Below are positions 16,149 through 24,446 of a DNA stretch of 38,984 bases, piece by piece. The stretch is from JANQPC01 sp039208375 (GTDB lineage: Bacteria; Pseudomonadota; Alphaproteobacteria; Rhodobacterales; Rhodobacteraceae), in the NCBI GenBank assembly GCA_039208375.1, contig JBCCRC010000029.1:1-38984 (forward strand), read 5' to 3'. The notes beneath the pieces were generated by a model that did no database searches, was not told where the DNA came from, and worked only from the letters and a program-made list of their open reading frames with translations. The first letter of the stretch is position 1, and each line of letters opens with the position of its first letter. A program made the position numbers and the translations under genes.

Positions 16149-16185
16149 GCCCCGGGCCGCTGCGCTTCCGTCAGGCGGCCGGGGC
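16149..16185 (+). other. GC-rich stem-loop in the acyl-CoA dehydrogenase/GST gap
   Basis: GCCCCGGGCCGC at 16149-16160 pairs with GCGGCCGGGGC at 16175-16185, with one bulged G and a 14-base loop. It lies in the 256-base gap 16073-16328, which otherwise holds only the repeat-like element. No T-run follows, so it may be a weak terminator or an RNA-processing site dividing the operon. Confidence 0.5.
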
Positions 16186-16328
16186 ACTCTCACCTTTGTC
16201 GGCCATCGGCCCTCAAGCCTGTACCTCGCCGCCAAGACTGTCAGATCTTGGATAACGAAGTCTTGCGCGCACCATGCTTCAACTTGGCAAAAACACTCAA
16301 TCGCAGCAGCGCGACCCGGGAAGAACAC

Positions 16329-16967
16329 ATGACCATCAAGCTCTACTGCTTCGGCGAAAGCGGTAATTCCTACAAGGCCGCGCTCACGCTCCAAATGGCG
16401 GGCGCGGCATGGGAACCTGTTTTTGTTGATTTCTTCGGCGGCGAGGCGCGCAGCCAAGAATATCGCACGACCGTAAACCCGATGGGCGAAGTGCCCGCTA
16501 TGGTGGATGGCGACCTCACGTTGACCCAATCGGGGGCGATCCAGCAGTATGTGATTGACCGGACCGGCAGCGGGCTCGGCGGGAGGCCCGAAGACAAATA
16601 CGAAGTGCTTCGCTGGGTGCTTTGGGACAATCACAAGCTCTCCAGCCAGGCGGGCGTGACGCGATTCCTTTTAAACTTCCTCCCAGAAGACAAACGCCCG
16701 CAGGACGCGATTTCTTTCCTGCAGGGGCGCCTGAAAGCAGCCTACACCGTTCTTGACGCCCACCTTGCCGGGCGGGACTGGATCGTGGGCGATGCGGTCA
16801 CCGTCGCGGATCTTTCGTGCTGCGGTTACCTCTATTATCCCGAGCCCTTCGGTTTTGAACGTGCGGACTGGCCCAATATCGCGGCCTGGCTGGATCGCCT
16901 CGCTGCCCAGACCGGATGGGCCCATCCCTATGACCTGATGCCCGGCCACCCATCGGATCGGGCGTGA
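16329..16967 (+). CDS. Glutathione S-transferase family protein
   Basis: A 212-residue cytosolic protein that probably conjugates glutathione to electrophiles or reduces disulfides. The thioredoxin-like N-terminal half starts MTIKLYCFGESGNSYKAALT and includes NPMGEVPAMVDGDLTLTQSGAIQQY, where VPA and QSGAI form the glutathione site. The helical C-terminal half has RLKAAYTVLDAHLAGRDWIVGDAVTVAD, the usual capping-box motif. GGGAAGA lies eight bases before the ATG at 16329. It is 14 bases ahead of the thiolase. A GST within a beta-oxidation cluster may handle reactive enoyl intermediates, but that is inference. Confidence 0.9.
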   Translation: MTIKLYCFGESGNSYKAALTLQMAGAAWEPVFVDFFGGEARSQEYRTTVNPMGEVPAMVDGDLTLTQSGAIQQYVIDRTGSGLGGRPEDKYEVLRWVLWDNHKLSSQAGVTRFLLNFLPEDKRPQDAISFLQGRLKAAYTVLDAHLAGRDWIVGDAVTVADLSCCGYLYYPEPFGFERADWPNIAAWLDRLAAQTGWAHPYDLMPGHPSDRA

Positions 16968-16981
16968 GAAAGGACCCCACT

Positions 16982-18193
16982 ATGACCGACGCCTTTATCT
17001 ATGACGCTGTGCGAACGCCCCGGGGCAAGGGGCGCAAGGATGGCAGCCTGCACGAAGTGGGCGCGGCGCGCCTCTCCGCGGGGGTGCTGAATGCCGTGAA
17101 AACCCGCAACAATGTCAATGGTGGCGGCATCGAAGATGTCATTTGGGGCAACGTCACCCAGATCGGCGAACAGGGCGCCTGCCTGGCGCGCACCGCGGTT
17201 TTAGCGAGCGATCTCGATCAAAGCGTGCCGGGCGTGTCGATCAACCGGTTCTGTGCCAGCGGGCTTGAGGCTGTGAATATGGCCGCAAACCAGGTGAAGG
17301 GCGGCGCGGGCGCGGCCTATATCGCAGGTGGTGTGGAGATGATGAGCCGGGTGCCCATGGGCTCTGACGGCGGCGCGATCGCGGCCGACCCCGAGATTGC
17401 GATGAAGACGTACTTCGTGCCCCAGGGGATCTCAGCCGACATTATTGCGACGGAGTATGGCTTCACGCGCGACGCAGCCGATGCCTTGGCCGTTGAAAGC
17501 CAGAAACGCGCCAAAGCCGCGTGGGATGACAACCGGTTTGCGGGCTCGATCGTGCCCGTGGAGGATGTAAACGGCCTGCCAATCCTGGAGCATGACGAAT
17601 ACATGCGGCCAGGCACAGACATGCAAACGCTCGGGGCGCTCAACCCCTCGTTCCAGCAGATCGGCGAGGTCATGCCCGGCTTTGATAAGGTGGCTCTGAT
17701 GAAGTATCCGCATCTGGAGCGGATCAATCACATTCACCACGCCGGCAACTCGTCGGGTATCGTCGACGGGGCCGCGGCAGTGCTTATCGGCACCGAGGAT
17801 TTCGGCAAGGCACACGGCCTGACTCCCCGCGCACGGATCAAGGCAACGGCGAAGATCGGGACCGACCCGACGATCATGCTGACGGGTCCGGTCCCGGTGA
17901 CCCGAAAAATCCTCGCCGACAGCGGGATGGAGCTCGGGGATATCGACCTCTTCGAAGTGAACGAAGCCTTCGCTGCGGTTGTGATGCGGTTCATGCAGGC
18001 ATTCGATGTGGATCCCGCGATCGTCAACGTAAACGGTGGCTCGATCGCGATGGGCCATCCGCTGGGCGCAACCGGCGCAATGATCCTCGGCACATTGCTT
18101 GACGAGTTGGAGCGCAGCGATCGCGCCACTGGGCTTGCCACGCTTTGTATCGGGTCGGGTATGGGCGCAGCCACGATTATCGAACGGGTTTGA
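16982..18193 (+). CDS. fadA: Acetyl-CoA C-acyltransferase (3-ketoacyl-CoA thiolase)
   Basis: Cleaves 3-ketoacyl-CoA with CoA to acetyl-CoA and a shortened acyl-CoA, the last step of the beta-oxidation turn. The 403-residue protein has the nucleophile Cys91 in NRFCASGLEAVN, His359 in GHPLGATG, and Cys389 in CIGSGMGAA. NEAFAAV is present too. The start MTDAFIYDAVRTPRGKGRKDGSLHEV is the FadA/FadI form rather than the biosynthetic PhaA form. AAAGGA precedes the ATG at 16982. It sits between the GST and the FadJ-type gene, so FadA and FadJ likely act as partners. Degradative over biosynthetic assignment is firm from context and from the KGRKDGSL loop. Confidence 0.93.
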   Translation: MTDAFIYDAVRTPRGKGRKDGSLHEVGAARLSAGVLNAVKTRNNVNGGGIEDVIWGNVTQIGEQGACLARTAVLASDLDQSVPGVSINRFCASGLEAVNMAANQVKGGAGAAYIAGGVEMMSRVPMGSDGGAIAADPEIAMKTYFVPQGISADIIATEYGFTRDAADALAVESQKRAKAAWDDNRFAGSIVPVEDVNGLPILEHDEYMRPGTDMQTLGALNPSFQQIGEVMPGFDKVALMKYPHLERINHIHHAGNSSGIVDGAAAVLIGTEDFGKAHGLTPRARIKATAKIGTDPTIMLTGPVPVTRKILADSGMELGDIDLFEVNEAFAAVVMRFMQAFDVDPAIVNVNGGSIAMGHPLGATGAMILGTLLDELERSDRATGLATLCIGSGMGAATIIERV

Positions 18194-18304
18194 TGGCGGC
18201 GGCGCCGGGCGAAATGGCAGATCTTGTTTTGATCTCAGTTATATGCTTGCGTGAAGTGCGGGCCTCGTGTTCTCGCAACACGCGAGCGCATTCGGCGGGG
18301 TTTG

Positions 18305-18751
18305 GTGTTAGGGGTCGTTTCAATTCGGGAAGAAGTGCGCACCTTTTTCGAGGAACAAGCGGCGCTCTTCACGGAGGGCGATTTAGCAGCGCTTGCAGAT
18401 TACTACGAGCTTCCTCTGGCCGTATTCACGCCCGACGCTTTGCTCCTCGAAACCTCTGTCGAAGATACTATCCGAGCGATCGGACTGACGCGAACAGCGG
18501 CATGGGCAAAAGGGGCTGTCCAAGTCCGCTGCGAATTGCTCGAGATCAGTGGCGACATGGCAATGCGATTTCCCGTGCGGCTACGTTGGCACTACGAGGG
18601 CGCAGATGGCCGGGGGGTTGGCGTGAGCGAAGTGATCTACTACTGCGCATCGCGCGCCAATGGCAGCCTTGCCGTCCAGATGGTCGAGATCGTCAAACTG
18701 GCTTTCCCCGAGGTGGTCGCCTTCCTGCGCGCGCCACCCACCGAACACTGA
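18305..18751 (+). CDS. Small NTF2/SnoaL-like protein of unknown function
   Basis: A 148-residue protein with GTG start at 18305, or 166 residues from a GTG at 18251; neither has a good ribosome site. IREEVRTFFEEQAALFTEGDLAALADYYELPLAVF, read in parts, looks like the N-terminal helices of NTF2-like proteins. The later strands VQVRCELLEISGDMAMRFPVRLRWHYE and GVGVSEVIYYCAS fit the curved sheet. No catalytic Asp/His dyad is convincing, so it may be a binding or scaffold protein. It lies between the thiolase and FadJ genes, 111 bases after the former and 45 before the latter. Assignment to the NTF2 fold is a pattern guess. Confidence 0.6.
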   Translation: MLGVVSIREEVRTFFEEQAALFTEGDLAALADYYELPLAVFTPDALLLETSVEDTIRAIGLTRTAAWAKGAVQVRCELLEISGDMAMRFPVRLRWHYEGADGRGVGVSEVIYYCASRANGSLAVQMVEIVKLAFPEVVAFLRAPPTEH

Positions 18752-18796
18752 CGGCCAAAGCATACCCCCACTTTTCCAATGATCGAGAGGCTCAAC

Positions 18797-20995
18797 ATGG
18801 CTGAGTTTACCTATTCCCTTGGCGGGGACGGCGTGGCCGTCATCACCTGGGACCTCCCCGAAAAATCCATGAACGTGATGACGATGCAGGGCTGGGATGA
18901 GCTTGAGGCCCATATCGACACGGCCCTGTCCGACGATGCAGTCAAAGGCGTCGTTCTGACCTCTGGCAAAGACAGTTTCGCAGGGGGAATGGATCTCAAC
19001 GTAATCGCCAAGATGAAGGAAATGGCGGGCGATGCACCCGCAAAAGGCCTTTTCGACGGGATCATGCGGATTCATGAGATTTTGCGGAAGATCGAGCGTG
19101 CGGGGATGGACCCCAAAACGCTCAAGGGCGGCAAACCCATTGCAGCGGCTCTGACAGGTACGGCGCTGGGCATCGGCTACGAGATCCCTCTGGCCTGCCA
19201 CAGGATTTTCGCCGCCGACACGGCCAAAGCGCGGATCGGTTTGCCGGAAATCCTCGTGGGCATTTTCCCTGGTGCAGGCGGCACCACACGGCTTGTGCGC
19301 AAGATGGGCGCGATGGCCGCCTCGCCCCACCTTCTGGAGGGCAAAACCTATGAGCCCAAGAAAGCCCTTTCGAACGGGTTAATTGACGAGGTTGTGCCGG
19401 GCGCCGAACTGTTATCACGCGCCAAAGAATGGGTGCTCGCTGCAACCGATGCCGATCTGGTGAAACCGTGGGATGCGAAGGGCTACAAAATGCCCGGCGG
19501 AACGCCCTATCATCCGGCAGGGTTTATGACCTTCGTGGGCGCTGCGGCAATGGTTCACGGCAAAACGCAAGGGGTGTACCCCGCGGCAAAGGCCCTGCTT
19601 TCGGCGGCCTACGAGGGGGCATTGGTGCCATTTGACACCGCGCTCAAGATCGAGGCGCGCTGGTTCACCAACGTGCTCATGCACCCCTCTTCGGCGGCTA
19701 TGATCCGCGCGCTGTTCCAGAACAAGCAGGCGCTCGAAAAGGGCGCAAATCGGCCCGGTGTTGACGACCAGAGCGTGCGCAAACTGGGCGTGATCGGCGC
19801 GGGCATGATGGGTGCGGGCATCGCCTACGTTGCGGCAAATGCCGGCATCGAAGTGGTTTTGATTGACCAGGCGCAGGACGCGGCCGACAAGGGCAAGGCC
19901 TATTCCGAAGGGCTGCTCGACAAGGGCATACAGCGCAAGAAGGTCACGGCAGAGAAAAAATCGGCTGTGATGGGCCGGATCCTGGCCACAACCGACTACA
20001 GCGCGCTTCAAGGCTGCGACCTCGTCGTCGAAGCCGTGTTCGAGGATCCCGCGATCAAAGCCGAAGTGACGAAAAGGGTTGAGGCCGAGGTGGGCCCTGA
20101 TTGCATCTTTGCCACAAATACCTCGACCCTGCCGATTAGCGAGCTTGCGAAGGCGAGTACGCGGCCTGAGAATTTCATAGGCATTCACTTCTTCTCGCCC
20201 GTCGACAAGATGATGCTCGTCGAGATCATTCGCGGGGCGGAAACGGGCGATCGCGCGGTGGCCAAGGCGCTAGACTTCGTGCGCCAGATCCGGAAGACGC
20301 CAATTGTTGTGAACGATGCGCGCTTCTTCTACGCCAATCGCTGCATCATTCCCTACATCAACGAAGGTATCCGCATGGTGGGCGAAGGTGTCGCCCCGGC
20401 GCTTGTCGAAAACGCGGCACGGCTTCTGGGCATGCCGGTGGGCCCGCTTCAGCTTGTCGATGAAACCTCGATCGATCTCGGCGTAAAGATCGCTACGGCC
20501 ACCCGCGCCGCGATGGGCGACGCCTATCCAGACGGCGCGGTTGACGATGTGCTGTTTTGGATGGCCCAGGAAGGCCGGCTGGGTCGAAAGGCAAATGCGG
20601 GGTTCTACACGTATGACGCCAAGGGCAAGCGCACCGAGCTTTGGCCAGGGCTGGTCGACAAGTTTGCCGAGGTCGAAACACAGCCAGAACTATCGGAGGT
20701 TCAGCATCGCTTGCTGATGGCGCAAGTGCTTGAAGCCGTGCGCGCGCTTGAAGATGGTGTATTGATGGATATCCGCGAGGGCGATGTCGGCGCAATCCTA
20801 GGATGGGGCTTCGCGCCTTGGTCTGGCGGCCCGTTCTCGTGGCTCGATATGATCGGTGCCGGCGCTGCGCTTGAGATCTGCCAAGAGCTGCAGAAACGCC
20901 ATGGCGCGCGATTCACGCCACCGGCGCTCTTGGCAGAGAAGGCCGCGAAAGGCGAAAACTTCTATGGTCGCCCGAACGCGGCCAAGGCGGCTTAA
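18797..20995 (+). CDS. fadJ: Bifunctional enoyl-CoA hydratase/3-hydroxyacyl-CoA dehydrogenase
   Basis: Hydrates 2-enoyl-CoA and oxidises the 3-hydroxyacyl-CoA with NAD+, the middle two beta-oxidation steps. The 732 residues are the size of FadB/FadJ. In the N-terminal crotonase half, Glu129 (GIGYEIPLAC) and Glu151 (IGLPEILVG) are the two catalytic glutamates. The second half opens with the NAD-binding GVIGAGMMGAG (331-341). His464 (GIHFFSP) and Glu in MMLVEIIRG are the dehydrogenase residues, and WGFAPWSGGPF is the C-terminal tail. GAGAGG lies seven bases before the ATG at 18797. It closes the operon and converges on the Hint gene, sharing a TTAA stop palindrome with it. FadB or FadJ naming cannot be decided by sequence alone. 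Confidence 0.95.
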   Translation: MAEFTYSLGGDGVAVITWDLPEKSMNVMTMQGWDELEAHIDTALSDDAVKGVVLTSGKDSFAGGMDLNVIAKMKEMAGDAPAKGLFDGIMRIHEILRKIERAGMDPKTLKGGKPIAAALTGTALGIGYEIPLACHRIFAADTAKARIGLPEILVGIFPGAGGTTRLVRKMGAMAASPHLLEGKTYEPKKALSNGLIDEVVPGAELLSRAKEWVLAATDADLVKPWDAKGYKMPGGTPYHPAGFMTFVGAAAMVHGKTQGVYPAAKALLSAAYEGALVPFDTALKIEARWFTNVLMHPSSAAMIRALFQNKQALEKGANRPGVDDQSVRKLGVIGAGMMGAGIAYVAANAGIEVVLIDQAQDAADKGKAYSEGLLDKGIQRKKVTAEKKSAVMGRILATTDYSALQGCDLVVEAVFEDPAIKAEVTKRVEAEVGPDCIFATNTSTLPISELAKASTRPENFIGIHFFSPVDKMMLVEIIRGAETGDRAVAKALDFVRQIRKTPIVVNDARFFYANRCIIPYINEGIRMVGEGVAPALVENAARLLGMPVGPLQLVDETSIDLGVKIATATRAAMGDAYPDGAVDDVLFWMAQEGRLGRKANAGFYTYDAKGKRTELWPGLVDKFAEVETQPELSEVQHRLLMAQVLEAVRALEDGVLMDIREGDVGAILGWGFAPWSGGPFSWLDMIGAGAALEICQELQKRHGARFTPPALLAEKAAKGENFYGRPNAAKAA

Positions 20996-21582
20996 GCGGC
21001 GGGCATCGGAAATGGTTGGGCCCTCGGGCCCGCCAACCTGCGCACGAGTGCGGCGCCGCTGTGCGGCCCAACCCGAATGCCACCTACGCCGCCGTTGCCA
21101 TCGGGGCATACAAATTCCAGCGCCCCCGCGGCTTTGAGCGTGGCGGCGCGTTCGAAAATCGGTCGAAGGAACGTGATCCCGTCAACGGGGATGGCGCGAA
21201 ACACAGCGCCGTGGCCTGCGAGCGCATCGGCCATCACAAGCGATCCCTCGAACCGAAGCGGCTGGTTAGGCAAGATAAATAAATCGTCACAGTTCCCAAG
21301 CGCATCGCGGGGTGCGAACACAAGGCCGTCGGGGAACACCTCTGTCACATCCGCCGCGTAGCTGCGTTTCATCATGCGGCGCACCACCTGCAGTTGCCCG
21401 TCTGCATCCCGCACGCGCATCCCCTCGCGCACGGCTTCAATTGGGCGCGGCCCACGATCGGTATCTACCAGGGTTCCCGCCATGAGCGCCGCCCATAGTG
21501 GCCGGGGTGACAGCGGGTTGAGATGCATGGAGGCAACCACACGTTCGCAGGCAGAAAAAACACGTTGCGACAACTCGCGCAT
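20992..21582 (-). CDS. Hint-domain protein lacking catalytic residues
   Basis: The 196-residue protein has the Hedgehog/intein (Hint) fold signature: LMAGTLVDTDRGPRPIEAVREGMRVRDADG (33-62, read in parts) matches the opening Hint blocks. In active members this reads Cys-Phe-x-x-Gly-Thr with the nucleophilic Cys at the first place. Here the equivalent residue is Ala32. The later block, normally SPxHR, reads ILPNQPLRF (103-111), so the His is replaced as well. Self-cleavage is therefore unlikely. A 20-residue N-terminal part (MRELSQRVFSACERVVASMH) precedes the domain. The gene is a single unit facing fadJ, with a 161-base upstream region holding an inverted repeat. Hint_2 proteins of this size are common in Rhodobacterales; their function is unknown. 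Confidence 0.8.
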   Translation of the reverse strand: MRELSQRVFSACERVVASMHLNPLSPRPLWAALMAGTLVDTDRGPRPIEAVREGMRVRDADGQLQVVRRMMKRSYAADVTEVFPDGLVFAPRDALGNCDDLFILPNQPLRFEGSLVMADALAGHGAVFRAIPVDGITFLRPIFERAATLKAAGALEFVCPDGNGGVGGIRVGPHSGAALVRRLAGPRAQPFPMPAA

Positions 21583-21664
21583 GACTCAGGCTCCGGCACC
21601 GTCCCACCGTTCGGACGGTCACCCTATGGTGGAGATCGACGGGGGTTTGGCACGTTTATGGCGT

Positions 21665-21682
21665 GAATACGTCATTGTATTC
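21665..21682. promoter_or_regulatory. Perfect 6-bp inverted repeat upstream of the Hint gene
   Basis: GAATAC-gtcatt-GTATTC is a perfect dyad lying 83 bases upstream of the Hint start, in an AT-richer stretch of the 161-base gap 21583-21743. A second repeat, GAAAGA-ccttata-TCTTTC, lies at 21709-21727. They could be an operator and a promoter element for the minus-strand gene, or an end structure of the sulfotransferase transcript. No known regulator motif is recognised. Confidence 0.4.
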
Positions 21683-21743
21683 GCTTTGCGAACAATCGCT
21701 TCCGCCTTGAAAGACCTTATATCTTTCATAGCCTTACGTTGCG

Positions 21744-22391
21744 TCAGAAGGTGTAACCGAAACGTGCGATATCTGCCGCCCAAAGCTGACCGATCGCCTC
21801 CGCATCCGCATCGCTGTAGCACGTCCGGTAATCCCGCGGGCGTTCAGACGCGTTAAGATGGGGAACAGGCGCAAGAGACACGCCCAAATGCGCCTCGAGA
21901 GGGGCAAGATCTTCAACAAGGTGTTCCAGCCGGATGTAACACTGTGCCCGCACGCGGCCCGACGCGTCCGTGACGTAGCGGTCGTAGCTGTCATTGGAAA
22001 ATCGGGCCTGCGTATCCGCGTGGGCCAGGAAGGCAGCAAAATCCACGCTGCGCGCCAGCCAAACTGCTGGATGCGCAAAGCGCTGGCTACGCAACCAGTG
22101 ATAGTAGCTGACCACCCGATCCCACGGATTGCGTACAAGCGTGAACACGAACATCGCATCGAGGTCGTCGGCCGAGACAACGCCATCGATGTCGGCAAGG
22201 CAGGAGTGCTTCCAAAGCCGCCCGGCCGCATTAAGCCTATCCAGACGGCGTTTCCGCCGGCGCGCCTTCGGCGTATCGCCGATAAGAATATCGTCTCGCA
22301 TCGCGCGCGCCTCAAGCGCTACCGCCAAAGACGTCCCCCCGGTTTTCGGGATATGGACGAAAACATACCGGCGGCCCGGCGAGATTATCAT
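21744..22391 (-). CDS. Sulfotransferase family 2 protein
   Basis: A 215-residue PAPS-dependent sulfotransferase. The phosphosulfate loop is VHIPKTGGTSLAVAL (12-26), and the 3'-phosphate loop is RNPWDRVVSYY (87-97), with Arg87 and Ser95. These are the hallmark motifs of the carbohydrate sulfotransferases. No signal peptide or membrane anchor is seen, so it is cytoplasmic or peripheral. The start ATG overlaps the EamA permease stop (ATGA at 22388-22391), so the two genes are translationally coupled. The acceptor is unknown and may be a polysaccharide or small metabolite. It ends 161 bases before the Hint gene, same strand. Confidence 0.9.
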   Translation of the reverse strand: MIISPGRRYVFVHIPKTGGTSLAVALEARAMRDDILIGDTPKARRRKRRLDRLNAAGRLWKHSCLADIDGVVSADDLDAMFVFTLVRNPWDRVVSYYHWLRSQRFAHPAVWLARSVDFAAFLAHADTQARFSNDSYDRYVTDASGRVRAQCYIRLEHLVEDLAPLEAHLGVSLAPVPHLNASERPRDYRTCYSDADAEAIGQLWAADIARFGYTF

Positions 22392-23305
22392 GCCTGAGCC
22401 GCACGCATCCGCACGCGCTCTCTAAGGGCAATCAACACGGCAGAGCCAATGATAAGGCAGATGCCTGCCAGTGATGATCCGTCGATCAGCTCGCCGCGAA
22501 GCAGATAAGCCCATGCAGCCGCAAAGATCAGAAGCGAGTATTCAAAGACCGAGACGAACGAAGCGTCTGCAAGCTGGTACCCCCGAACAATAAGCAGAAC
22601 CGCGGCAACCGACCCAACGGCCTGCACGAACGTCCACCACAAGAACGCAGGCGTTGGTGAGGCCCAGGGGCGGGAGAGAAAGCTTTGCGCCGCTTCGGAA
22701 GGGGGCCAGAGCGCTGTTGCAGCAAGGCCCGCAAGCCCCACAACGCCCAACACAGCAAAGAAACCAGCCAGCAAGGCAAGCGGAGGCTCTTCGGCGCAGC
22801 GGCGCCGGGTAAGGATCGCCCCGATCGCATAGAAAAACCCCGCCAGTACAGCCATCACCGTGGCCGAAGACAGCCCTCCCGTTTCCGGGCGCAGCACCAA
22901 TAGCACGCCGGCAAACCCGCCGCAGGCCGCAGCTGCCCGCACCGGGCCGATCCGTTCTCCGAGCGCTACTGCAGAGATCACCAGAACGAAGAGCGGCGCA
23001 GTGAAGAGCCCCGCTGCGGCTTCCGCAACACTCAGAAACCCAAGCGCACCGAAATAAAGAACGAGGGCAAGTGCAACGACGGAGCTGCGCAGCATCACCC
23101 AACCCACCCGCTTCGGGCGAAGCACGCCAAGGCCGAACAGGGCAAGCGCCGCGATCAACGGCAGCGCCATGGCCGACCGAAGGGCATGAAACTGCCAAAG
23201 CCCGCCATCCTCGGCGATCCGAACAACGAAGTTGTCGATCAAACCGATTAAGAGCATTGCCGCGAGGATCGCGGCTGCCGCAGAAAAGGGGCGCGCGTGG
23301 TTCAT
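22388..23305 (-). CDS. EamA/DMT family permease
   Basis: A 305-residue integral membrane protein with two EamA repeats, about ten helices. The first repeat is AILAAMLLIGLIDNFVVRIAEDGG to LVLRPETGG. The second runs from SATVMAVLAGFFYAIGAILTRRR to IGSAVLIALRE. It probably exports small metabolites or amino-acid-like compounds. The ATG at 23305 is preceded by GAAGGTTAGGG. Earlier in-frame starts reach further upstream, but they precede the repeat with unrelated sequence. It is coupled to the sulfotransferase gene. A 121-base gap separates it from the divergent gene at 23427. The substrate is unknown. No close relation between this transporter and sulfation is known to me. Confidence 0.9.
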   Translation of the reverse strand: MNHARPFSAAAAILAAMLLIGLIDNFVVRIAEDGGLWQFHALRSAMALPLIAALALFGLGVLRPKRVGWVMLRSSVVALALVLYFGALGFLSVAEAAAGLFTAPLFVLVISAVALGERIGPVRAAAACGGFAGVLLVLRPETGGLSSATVMAVLAGFFYAIGAILTRRRCAEEPPLALLAGFFAVLGVVGLAGLAATALWPPSEAAQSFLSRPWASPTPAFLWWTFVQAVGSVAAVLLIVRGYQLADASFVSVFEYSLLIFAAAWAYLLRGELIDGSSLAGICLIIGSAVLIALRERVRMRAAQA

Positions 23306-23426
23306 CCCTAACCTTCTGCGCCAAGGCGCGCACGGTGTCACGCGCCCCGCACGCGATTGTGGGGTTCGCAGCCTTTGGATATGGTCACTGTAAATCGGCG
23401 GCGCTTGGGGGCGCGGAGCAGAACGG

Positions 23427-24443
23427 ATGACGGCGCTGAAGGAATTCCAGCGGCTTGAGGCGGCAGCCCTTTGGTATGCCGAACCCGCCGCGCAGCGCCT
23501 CGACGTGATCGTCACCCTGGGCACGGCTACTCTCACAATCGTGGACCACCGCGACGTCGCTGTCGCCCACTGGTCGCTCCCGGCAGTGGAACGGCTCAAC
23601 CCCGGCCGACGGCCTGCGCAGTTCACAGCCAACCTCGAAAGCGGTGAGCGGGTCGAGATTGAAGACGACACCATGGTGCGCGCCATCGAAAAGGTGCGCC
23701 GCGCTGTGGTGCGCACCCAGCCCCATCCTGGGCGACTCCGCCGGCGTTTGACCGGGGCGGCAGCAGCGGTCGTCGTGGCGCTTGCCGTGTTCTGGCTGCC
23801 TGAGGCGTTGATCCGCTATACCGCAGCCATCGTGCCGGAACCCGCCCGCGCCACGCTTGGGCATAACCTAATGGATCAGGTTACGCGCGTTGCCGGCCGC
23901 CCCTGCACCGCGCCGGCCGGGCTCGCCGCACTGAGCGCCCTGACCAAAGCGCTTGCGCCCAACGCGTTGCCAGAGGTTCACGTTGTGCCTGGCGGTGTCG
24001 CCGGGTCCACGCACCTACCCGGCGGTGTTTTGCTTCTGGGCCGCGCTGTAGTGGAAGACCATGAAAGCCCACAGGTGGTGGCAGGTTACATCCTTTCGGA
24101 AAGCGAACGCGCGGCACAGACCGACCCCCTGCTTGACCTGTTGCACCACGCGGGCCTGCGCGCGGCCCTTGCCCTTTTCACGACTGGGGCACTGCCAGAA
24201 GGCGCGCTGTCGGCCTATGCCGAGCATCTGCTGACAACCGGATCGTCCGCGCCCGAGACCGTCCCTCTGCTGCGCCGGTTTCTGGCAGCTCAGGTGCCCT
24301 CGACACCATATGCGTACGCTATTGATATATCGGGCGAAAGCACGCTTGCGCTGATCGAGGCCGATCCGGTTTCGCCTAGTCTTGCGAAACCTCTACTCAC
24401 GGATGCCGAGTGGGTGTCGCTGCAAGGAATCTGCGGCGCCTGA
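23427..24443 (+). CDS. Membrane protein, M48-peptidase-like with lost zinc motif
   Basis: A 338-residue protein. Residues 1-100 form a small N-terminal beta-rich part (RLDVIVTLGTATLTIVDHRDVAVAHW), followed by one membrane helix (about 110-128). The C-terminal half resembles the M48 (HtpX/Oma1) fold: GGVLLLGRAVVEDHESPQVVAGYILSESERA (199-229, in parts) aligns with the strand and helix that carry HExxH in active enzymes, and TDPLLDLLHHAGL follows as in the family. The zinc motif here is SESER at 224-228, so both metal histidines are missing. The ending LLTDAEWVSLQGICG also looks family-like. It is presumably inner-membrane, with its soluble part in the periplasm. It abuts upp on the opposite strand with a 3-base gap. 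Identity with M48 is inference from pattern. Confidence 0.75.
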   Translation: MTALKEFQRLEAAALWYAEPAAQRLDVIVTLGTATLTIVDHRDVAVAHWSLPAVERLNPGRRPAQFTANLESGERVEIEDDTMVRAIEKVRRAVVRTQPHPGRLRRRLTGAAAAVVVALAVFWLPEALIRYTAAIVPEPARATLGHNLMDQVTRVAGRPCTAPAGLAALSALTKALAPNALPEVHVVPGGVAGSTHLPGGVLLLGRAVVEDHESPQVVAGYILSESERAAQTDPLLDLLHHAGLRAALALFTTGALPEGALSAYAEHLLTTGSSAPETVPLLRRFLAAQVPSTPYAYAIDISGESTLALIEADPVSPSLAKPLLTDAEWVSLQGICGA

Positions 24444-24446
24444 GCC

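Noticed and set aside
16072..16332. Plus frame MTMPERLRREYLGRDEG after the acyl-CoA dehydrogenase stop
   Set aside because: It runs over the repeat-like element and the hairpin, has no ribosome site and no recognised family, and overlaps the GST start.
23325..23346. GGCGCG...CGCGCC inverted repeat in the gap between the EamA gene and the M48-like gene
   Set aside because: Six-base GC arms are common by chance at this composition and no operator motif is recognised.
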